Shown here: positions 20,086 to 27,671 of the stretch, piece by piece
Layout: each line of letters opens with the position of its first letter
How positions within the stretch are numbered: the stretch's first letter is position 1
DNA from: Leucosporidium creatinivorum
Taxonomy: Eukaryota > Basidiomycota > Microbotryomycetes > Leucosporidiales > Leucosporidiaceae
DNA length: 27,671 nucleotides
Assembly: GCA_001600635.1 (NCBI GenBank)
Contig: BCKL01000053.1
Span: forward strand, 1 to 27,671
Direction of reading: 5' to 3'
Translations under genes and position numbers: made by a program
Notes under the pieces: generated by a model
Seen by the model: the letters and a program-made list of their open reading frames with translations, nothing else
The model's database searches: none
What the model was told of the DNA's origin: nothing

Positions 20086-23000
20086 ATGGCTCAGGCGAGC
20101 CCCAAGTCCAAGAAGCGCGACGACACTTCATGGATCCGTAGCAGCAGCAACAACAGGCCTTCTACAGCCTCATCAGCTACAGCCCCGACCCGCCCACGCG
20201 ATGAGCTCGCTGTTCATTCTGGAGCCGACTTTGAGGCGCGCAGAAGGTCCTGGGCTAGCTCGCCTACAGCTTCGACTTTCCCTACAGAGGTGAAAGAGCC
20301 TAGTAGATTCGCAAGCTGGGGAAGGAAGTCCAACGGCGGTGAGTTATCGAGGTGCAGCGTTTTGCGGGCTGGAACTTTGGAGCGAGCGGACGGCGGCTGA
20401 GCGACGAGGTCAAGGCGTCGGATAACTCAGCAGACTACTAGGGGAAGTGTGGTAGAGGTCAAAGGATGAGAGCCTGCCCTCTGACTCGCTACAGCGGGTT
20501 GGGCAGCTGCTTTTGGCCGTTCGGCGCTCAGGTTCGCAGCTCTTGAGCCTGCGCGCACGGCCTTCGAGGTTCTCAGACTTGAAGGGTGTGAGGTGGCAGT
20601 ATCGCTGCAGCTGAGTGCTCGAGATGTCGAGTATGCTACTGCAGGGTCGTAGACTTCTGCACCGTCCCGTCTGAGTTCGCGGGAAGCGTCGCGTCGCTCG
20701 CGTGGGCGACTAGTGCGAAGGAGGGACGATCAACCTACGAACGGGGAATGTATGGTAGCAGCCCTCGAACGTAGCTGTCGCAGTGCAGTACCGAGTGTCC
20801 TCAACAGTGTCCATCCACCACGAGCACTCTAAAGCTGACTCTCGGCGCTCTCTTTCCAACAGCGCCGACAATCGCCGCCAATACCCCCTACCGCCTCTCT
20901 CCCCCACCCTCCTCGAAGCAAACACCCACATCCCGCTTTCGTGCTCTCTCGCATTCCGCCCCTCGACCCTCCTCCATCATCGCTCAATCAGGCGCCAACT
21001 CGGTTGCGCCCCTGCCAAAGGACTCGCCCGCCGAATGGGCCGCTCGACGGGACTCGATAGCAGTCGGGATCGTCACTCCCATTACTTCGCCGAGTGACGA
21101 GCTGCACCAGCCCGTGTTCTCCGAGGAGGAGGAGGAAGCAGACTCGCCTACCGCGCTCGAATACCGTCGCGCGTCGATCCCCCCAAAACCGAGTTCACCT
21201 CTTCCGCCTCTTCCGGCCGAGGCAGTGACCGATCCCTCCACTCCTGTCGCGCCCAAACCGAGTCCGCCCCTTCCCGCTCTGCCCATCGAAGCGGAGCAGG
21301 AGCCCGACTATTCGACGTCGCCTCCACTTCCAGCTCTTCCCACGCCAACACCGCCTGCACTCGACGATGCGCCGCTACTCCTCCCTCCTCTCGACGTCGC
21401 TCCCCTCCCTACTCGCCAACTTTCATCCGCTGCGATGGCAGCACTCGCCGATACGCCGCCGAGGGTTCGACCGGCTCTTCCTCCCAAATCCTCGGCGAGG
21501 ACGTCCATTGTCGCGCAGGGCGATCCTTTTGACCAAGATGGATCAGCGAGGAGTCGCTCAGCTTCGACAGCGTCGGTCGCTGCTTCCCTCAGCGGCAAGC
21601 GAAACAGCATACTCGGCGGCGGAGCTTCCACTTCGGCGCCTTCCCCTCCTCTTCCCCTCTCCTCGACTACACCAGTCCTCGGCCTCTCCCAGCCGCGCCC
21701 TCGCAACCCTCCCACTCGCACTCCTTCCCTTTCCAACACCGCCTCCGCCTCATCTCGCGCCTCATCCTCCGTCTTTACTCCCTCATCGTCGGCGGTTCGC
21801 GGATCCGCCTACTCGCGCGATGGGGATACCACCGATTGGGCTACTGGATCCGAGCGGGAGAATGGCAAGGAGGAGCTCGAGTTCGAGCATGCGGCGGAGG
21901 GGGCGCTGGAGAGCGCGGATGAGAGCGCGGCTGAGGGGTCGAGAATTGGAGGTCGTCGCTTTATGCGACATGGGAGTGGGAGTCCGAGGAGACAGCCTAT
22001 TGCCGCCATTCGAATCGACGAGCCTTCGGCGCAGCTCGGCTTCGGGCTTGGTGGATTAGGCATCGCGGGATGGGAGGGAGTGACTTCGCCAGATGGGAGC
22101 CCTCTCATCGGCTTTGGCGAGGGCGATGATTTGCAGAGGGATATGGAGGAGTTTTCGCGATTTGCGAGGTCCCTCCCTTCCCCCGTTCCGCCCCTCAGCG
22201 CTCGCTCGCAGATCAATGGAGGGTGGAGCTCAATCCCGCCCGAGCTGCAGGGCATCGCCGCGCCTCTGCCACTTTCCGCTCTCCCTTCTCCCGCCAACTC
22301 GCCTTTCATCCAGTCTTCACCTTCCTTCGACGCACAACCTTCCCGCCGCCGAGAGGCCTCGAACGGCTCGCGGTCCTCCTCCCAAAGTCGTTCGCCATCC
22401 ATCCCTCACCCTTCCTCTCGTCGACCCAGCTCAGCCAACTCTCCTCCTTCGCTGTTCCACGACACTTCTTCCTCCCTACACCCTCCTACCATGTCGACTC
22501 ATCGCTCCCCACTCGCCGGCGCAGAGGAGAGCGACGCCTACCTCTCCGAGTCGGGCGTCGACGACTTCCTTTCCGACGATGATGATGGCATGGGAGGAGA
22601 GAGCTATGCGAGGCATTACTTGCCTTTCGCGGCGGGGTTGGGGATCAGTGGGGTGCAGGGGGATAGCTTTTTGGGCTCGGCGCCGACGGGTGGAAGGAGA
22701 GATTGGGACGAGGAGGAGGTGCTGGATGCTACTAGTGGGAAGGCGGGGGTGGTGGATTGGTCGGAGTGTGCGATTGAGAGGATGGCGGTGCCGACTGGTG
22801 AGTGATATTCAGCTCGAAGGGGGGAACGAGCAGAATTGATCCTTCTCGTTCGAGCAGATACGACTCACATCATCCTCGCTCGCTCGACTACTCCTCGACA
22901 AGTTCCGCTGCTTCTGCGCAAGGTCATCCCCACGCTGTCGCACGGCTTGGTCGTCCTCGACATAGCGTGAGTCGACGTTTGCCGAATCGAGCCCGCGACT

Positions 23001-26000
23001 CGAGCTGACCTTTCTCTCACCGCCAACAGCAACTGCTCGCTCCTCGAGGTCCCTCTCGCCATCGCGTCGTGCTCTTCGCTCCAAGAACTCGACATCAAGG
23101 GCAACATCATGGCGACTCGGACCCTCCCCGCCTTCCTCGCCACCCTCCCCGCCCTCCGAGTTCTCATCGCCGACGCTTGCGGGCTCACCGAGCTTCCTTC
23201 CTCTCTCTCACAACTCACTCGCCTCCATACCCTCTCCATTCGCTTCAACGCCCTTCGCGCTTTGCCCTCGTGGATCTGCCGATTGGAGCAGCTCGAAACC
23301 CTCGCGGTCGACGGCAATCCCTTCCACTTCACTTGGAGCAAGGTCATCTCGCCTATCGTCGCGCGGTATCCGGAAGCTCAGCTCGAACGTCGAGAGACGC
23401 AGGCGACGCAGGCTCCGTCGTTTGTCACCTCGTCAGAGGGAGGAAGGACTCACGAGTCGGCGAGGTCGTCGTTCGCCTCCAGCGCTGGAGGACCACTCGC
23501 TCGGTCGATGGAGCTCCCGCCGGGCCTCTCCTCTCCGCCTCCCATCGTCCCCGACCTCAGGAGTGTCACGAGCAAGACTTCCCTCCGCTCAGTCTCAGCG
23601 CCCTTCGCCTCGGCGCCTCAGTCGTTCCTCAACATGTCCGAGTCGCTCCCCGCATCTCCCATCGCCGGTCAACACTCCTTCTCGACTCCCCCTCCCGCCT
23701 CGGCACCTCATGTCTCGCTCGTCGAGGCTCAAGATCGGATCCGTCACCAGTCGGAGCGTGTCGCCTCTCCCGCCTTCTCGCAATCGGTCCCTCCCACCCC
23801 TCCTTCCGCCACCGACTCGGCCTCCTCCTCGAGCAAGAAATGGTCCAGCAAGATCTTCAAGAAGGCAGGAGCGCGCTTGCGGTCGGGCTCGCTGTCCCGC
23901 CCAGGGATGGAGAGTCGAGGCTACTCGGAGCCCATCACCAGGACGGAGGAGTCGGAAGCTCAGCAGGCGACTCCCCCCCTTCCCAAGATTCGCCCGAGGG
24001 TCCTCAGTCGACCAGGCAAGCTCCCTGCTGCGTTGGCGCTCAAGGAGGAGGAGCGCAACATGGGCAAGAGAAGGTCGTTCCTCCAGCTCGATACTTCGCC
24101 CGTACTCGGCGGAGAGGTCATGTCGAGTACGCCTAGTCCGGATAGCCCTGTCGACGCAAAGGCGGGCTTGAGGAGCGTCATGGCCTACTTGCGCGATTTG
24201 GAGGATCTGACGTGGGTTGATTCGCTGCTCGGCGCTAAGCTCGAGCTGACCTTGACTTTCGAACAGCACCAACGTCGCTCTCCCTTCCATCTCACTCGAT
24301 GGAGCTTCACCCTCGCCCGTCCTTCGCCACTCCCCTTCGCTCGGCAGCATCTCGCCTTCTCCCTCTCCCACTCCTACCTTCGGCATTCGTCGCGCTCAAA
24401 GCTCTCGCCGACTCCCTTCTCGCATGGAACGCTCCCCCTCGGCTCGCTTCTCCCAGTTCCTGGACGACGAAGGAGCCATCGCCTCTGGTCGATCTACGCC
24501 TCTCGCCGGAGAGTCGTCCTCCTCTTCGACCGCCGCGACGACCTCCGGCGAGGAAGCAGTCGCCGCGATCAAGCTCAAAGACGACGCAGCCAAGCGCGAG
24601 AAGGTCGTCAAGGAGATCGTCGATACGGAGAAGAGCTACTTGAAGGGCTTGCAGGAGCTCTGCAACATCTACATCTCGGCCGGCTGTGTGCACGTCAGCT
24701 CCAACAGCGGGCGGAAAGATACGGTGCTGCCTGGTGCAGAGAGGAGGGCAGTCTTTGGAAACGTGGTGAGTAGTGTTGATGGTTCTTGGACAATCCTCGC
24801 TGAACTCTTCCCCCTCACGCCGAGCAGGAGGCTATTCGCGACTTTCACGAAAAGATCTTCCTTCCCGACCTCCTCGAAGCCGTTCAGTCGTCCCCTGCGC
24901 CTTCTCTTCCGTCGGACGACTCGTCCGTCGCGTGCGATGTAGCTCACGTCTTTGTTCGCCACGCGGCCTTTCTCAAGTGAGTCGCAACTCTTTCCCTCGC
25001 CGAGGCGGCTCGCTGACAGCTGCTCCGATCGCAGGATCTACTCCTCCTACGTCAATGGATTCGACGCGGCCCTCGCTCGCATCCAATCGTGGGCCTTGGA
25101 CTCGACTCGCCCGACGACTTCGAGCGGCGCCGCGCCTGCTCTCAGCGCCGGCGGTCCTCTCGCTTTCGATCCTTCGGCCGCCATCGTCACTCACCTCTCG
25201 ACCAACAAACGCAAGAGGATCAAGAGCTACCTCAAGGTCCGTTCTGTACAGCTTCTGAGCGAACTTGAGCGCCGCTAACTCGCTTTCTTCACTCGAATAG
25301 CGCTGTAAAGCCCATCCCGGTCACTCGCAGATCTCGCTCGAGTCGTACCTCCTCCTTCCCGTCCAGCGTGTACCTCGCTACCGCATGCTCCTCGAATCTC
25401 TCGTCGCCTGCACGCCGCTACCGCCCCGCTCCAACTCGATGGACCTCCTCACCCCTTCGCCTTCTATTCCCATCGCCCTCGAGCCGACCCCCATCATCCA
25501 AGAAGCTCTCGACTTGATCTCGGACGTGGCTACGGCGATGAACGAGAAGAAGCGCGAGACGGAAGGGAGGGCCCAGCTACTCTTCTGGCAAGGCCGAATC
25601 GGAAACAAATTCCGCTCGCCGCTGGTGCAGCCTCATCGGAGTCTGTTGCGCTCAGGCACTTGGGTCAGTTGCTCTCTCCTCGTCTCGCCTCGCGCTTGAG
25701 CTGACCCTTCCGCCTTCGCAGACCCTCGTTCGCACCGTCAAGCGCTCGTCGACCTACATCGATAGACCTCTCACCTCCTCCACCTCTTCCACCGGCGGCG
25801 AGACCGAGACGGTGCACACGCTCCAGAACGAGGCGGCCAACCAGAACCTGATCGCCCTCCTCTGCACCGACTTGCTCGTTCTCGCAAAGGAGCCCACCAA
25901 CTCGGCCGATCCGCTGGCGACCATCGACCTGTACACGGTTCTCCGTCTCTCACCTGGACAAGTGCCGAGGCCACCGCCGGCTAGCCTCTTTGGTAGCGAT

Positions 26001-26182
26001 CATAGCAGTGAGTATTTCGAGCTTTCGTTCGCCGAGCTCGCGTTGATCCTTCCCTCTCCGAATCGACAGTGCTCCGCATCACCTGCGACTCGCGCGCCAT
26101 CCTCTACATCCAATGCGCTCGCAAAGCCGAGGCGGTCAGCTGGATGAACGCCATCAACACTCAAGTCACGCTCAACACGTAG
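20086..26182 (+). CDS. Leucine-rich-repeat RhoGEF (LRR + DH + PH), 10 exons
   Basis: Predicted guanine-nucleotide exchange factor for a Rho-type GTPase. Exons: 20086-20338, 20863-22797, 22858-22966, 23030-24211, 24267-24765, 24828-24976, 25035-25236, 25301-25663, 25722-26007, 26070-26182; 1696 aa, all phases consistent. Residues 1 to ~720 are Ser/Pro-rich and disordered, with PPKPSSPLPPLP-type proline motifs that could bind SH3 domains. About four or five leucine-rich repeats lie near 745-850 (LSHGLVVLDIANCSLLEVPL, LQELDIKGN, LRVLIADACGLTELPSSLSQ, LHTLSIRFNALRALPSWI, LETLAVDGNPF). A second Ser-rich linker follows. The DH domain (~1268-1530) shows KREKVVKEIVDTEKSYLKGL, the CR3-like YLLLPVQRVPRYRMLLESL and a final helix. 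The PH domain (~1535-1690) ends KAEAVSWMNAINTQVTL. No CH, PB1 or CNH domain is visible, so it is neither Cdc24 nor Rom2. A polarity or cell-wall role is inference from the family. Confidence 0.9.
20339..20862 (+). other. Long (524-nt) intron 1 of the RhoGEF gene
   Basis: Donor GTGAGT after the codons for KSNG; branch-like GCTGAC near 20833; acceptor CCAACAG ending at 20862. Joining in phase 1 gives an open frame (APTIAANTPYRLSPPPSSKQ) that runs straight into the long exon 2, supporting the splice. The gene's other introns are 55-64 nt. The interior resembles gene-poor intergenic DNA. Confidence 0.7.
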
Positions 26183-26668
26183 AGCCCTCGGCCTCGCTCG
26201 AAGTTTCGGCCGGATCGACTTCGCCCTCTTACACCGGACTCTTATACACCCTTACATCAACCCACGGCTTTACTCATACCTCAGTGCACTATACCCACTA
26301 CCCACCCTCGTTGAGCATCCCCTTCGATTTTCGGCTTACCCTTAGCACGCTCGTTTCTTCTCCGCCGTCGGACTCGCACCCTCTACAAATTAGTGAATCA
26401 GTGTTGTATAGAAATCGGAATCGTACAGACATGGACCCCATAACTTTGTTTGGGAGTGAGAGCGACTTCCGAAAGCGCTCAGCGAACTTCAAAGAGCCAA
26501 GTCCGAGCTCGCCAATGTCTCGCCTCACCCACTACCTCGCTCTTCTCGTCTCAGCACTACAACGTCCCGCGCATCTCCAGGTATCGCCTGCAGCATCTTT
26601 TAGTACCCTACTACACCACACCGTCGCCGTACAGCTCCCCGACTCGACACGCACCTCTCCAGCTCAAA
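26183..26668 (+). other. Intergenic: RhoGEF 3' end and promoter of the last gene
   Basis: This 486-bp stretch lies between two genes on the same strand. It is less GC-rich than its surroundings (ACTCTTATACACCC, CACTATACCCACTACCCACC, TTAGTGAATCAGTG). CT-rich leader sequence precedes the ATG at 26669. No separate gene was recognised. Confidence 0.5.
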
Positions 26669-27465
26669 ATGAGCTCGTCCTCCACGCCCTTCAGCTTCTC
26701 CGCGCCAGCAACACCTTCCCTCTCCACCACTTCAGCTTCTTCCTCCTCCTCGCCCTTCTCGCCCCTCCTCACCTCTTCACTGCCAGACGCTCAGGCGCTT
26801 CCAGCTCTCCGGGCTCTCTCGGACGCTCTCTACGCCGCTCGAGTAGAGATGGAGGTCAAGAAGGAGATGGCTACACTGTCGGGCAGCTTGCGGGACGAAT
26901 GGAAGGTTCGCGTGGGAGCCGTGAAAGCGGATTGGATGTCGCGTTGGATCGGCCGGATCGCAGATGATGAGGAGGGCGAGGAAGACGATGCAGCAACCAC
27001 CAAACCCACCTCTCTTCTACCGCCCACAATCATCTCCGACGCCGATGGGACCGCCGCGATGAGCGCAAGGGTGGATGAAGCGGTGGAGAAGGAGTTCGGA
27101 GTGAGGATTCTCGAGGCGGAGGGAAGGGTCAGGAGTGCAGTGAGCAGCAAGGAGAGAATGGAGATGGAGCTGTTGATAGGGTGTGCAGTGCGTGTTCCCG
27201 CTTTCAGAAGCTGTCGACCTCTCGGCTTCGGCGCTCGCTCGGTGTTCGCGCTCGCTGACCTGCTCTCTCAATATAGATCCTCGAAGCTCAGCAGGAGTAC
27301 GATTCGCCAAACGATGTCGCTCTAGAGGTCCTCGCCGTTTTGATCAATGCTTGCCAGGAGGTCGGCGTCGAGGCGAGGGAGGTGTTGGCGGATCGGCCAT
27401 TGGTGCAGGAGGATGGGGCGGTTGAGGCAGCTAGAACAGAGCTGGAGCAGAGTAGCTTGGAGTAG
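26669..27465 (+). CDS. Ser-rich protein of unknown function, last gene before the telomere
   Basis: Exons 26669-27187 and 27277-27465 (235 aa), joined in phase 0 across an 89-nt intron with donor GTGCGT and acceptor ATATAG. The N-terminus is a Ser/Thr/Pro/Ala low-complexity segment (~1-40). A charged, probably helical segment follows (ARVEMEVKKEMATLSGSL, EWKVRVGAVKADWMSRWIG), then an acidic patch (DDEEGEEDDA). Next comes a second helical block (ARVDEAVEKEFGVRILEAEG) running over the splice into ILEAQQEYDSPNDVALEVLA. The heptad-like pattern suggests a coiled coil. I do not recognise the family. Frame continuity across the intron and codon use like its neighbours support a real gene. Its stop lies ~118 bp from the telomeric repeats, so its 3' UTR and terminator must be very short or run into the repeats. 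Confidence 0.68.
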
Positions 27466-27582
27466 AGAGGATGTGGAAGAGCTGGTCTCTGTTGTCAGAG
27501 CTTGGCGAGGGCTTGACGAGAAGCGCCGAGCTTGAGAGTGATGTGAGGCCGGTATGCTGTGAGCTCTGGCCATAGAGGTGTA

Positions 27583-27671
27583 CCAAACCCAACCCTAGGG
27601 TTAGGGTTGGATTGGAGTAGGGTTGGGTAGGGTTGGGTTAGGGTTAGGGTTGGGTTAGGGTTGGGTTAGGG
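27583..27671 (+). repeat. Telomeric repeat tract (TTAGGG/TTGGG type), chromosome end
   Basis: From 27598 to the last base the plus strand is G-rich and made of TTAGGG and TTGGG units, often alternating (TTAGGGTTGGG, 11 bp). A few degenerate units occur in the inner part (GGATTGGAGTAGGG, GGGTAGGG). The G-strand reads 5'->3' outward, as at a true right end. Just inside, 27583-27597 is the opposite, C-rich orientation (CCAAACCCAACCCTA), forming a 12-bp palindrome AACCCTAGGGTT at 27591-27602. Repeats this irregular suggest a telomerase template read with variable starts or a skipped base (inference). Confidence 0.95.

Overview
The window is the right end of a eukaryotic nuclear chromosome, almost certainly from a GC-rich basidiomycete fungus. 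A Rhodotorula-like yeast of the Microbotryomycetes is my guess, by inference only. The evidence is as follows. Conserved eukaryotic genes are split by many introns, mostly 55-75 nt long. These introns have GTGAGT/GTNCGT donors, CTGAC or CTAAC branch-like motifs and CAG acceptors. The last ~75 bases are G-rich TTAGGG/TTGGG telomeric repeats reading outward. No tRNA, rRNA or CRISPR was seen.

Layout, left to right. (1) 425-2117 (+): 3' part of the complex I 51-kDa flavoprotein gene (NDUFV1/nuo-51 family); its 5' exon(s) lie outside the window. (2) 2498-6713 (+): complete 15-exon RecQ-family DNA helicase. (3) 7373-8461 (+): F-box protein, probably with two introns in its 5' leader. (4) 8743-9556 (-): protein with two CCCH zinc fingers and an apparent GC-AG intron. 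(5) 9762-10616 (-): small membrane-anchored protein of unknown function, four exons. (6) 10617-14090: gene-poor DNA. (7) 14091-16445 (+): IMP4, U3 snoRNP/SSU-processome protein, 8 exons, whose first exon ends right after the ATG. (8) 16446-20085: gene-poor DNA. (9) 20086-26182 (+): very large LRR plus DH-PH (RhoGEF) protein, 10 exons, about 1696 aa. (10) 26669-27465 (+): serine-rich protein of unknown function. (11) 27583-27671: telomeric tract only ~118 bp past the last stop codon.

Most genes are housekeeping or regulatory: respiration, DNA repair, ubiquitin targeting, RNA binding, ribosome biogenesis and GTPase signalling. They do not form a co-regulated cluster.

The most unusual structure is a pair of diverged, roughly 1.8-kb inverted repeat arms (about 12.1-13.85 kb and 17.15-18.97 kb). 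They flank IMP4 and fill most of the two gene-poor blocks. Each arm carries an inward-placed TATA-like site and, ~330 bp further out, a highly conserved island that opens with an ATG and a cysteine-rich reading frame. All coordinates and splice sites were worked out by eye from reading-frame continuity and family knowledge. No alignment or search was run.
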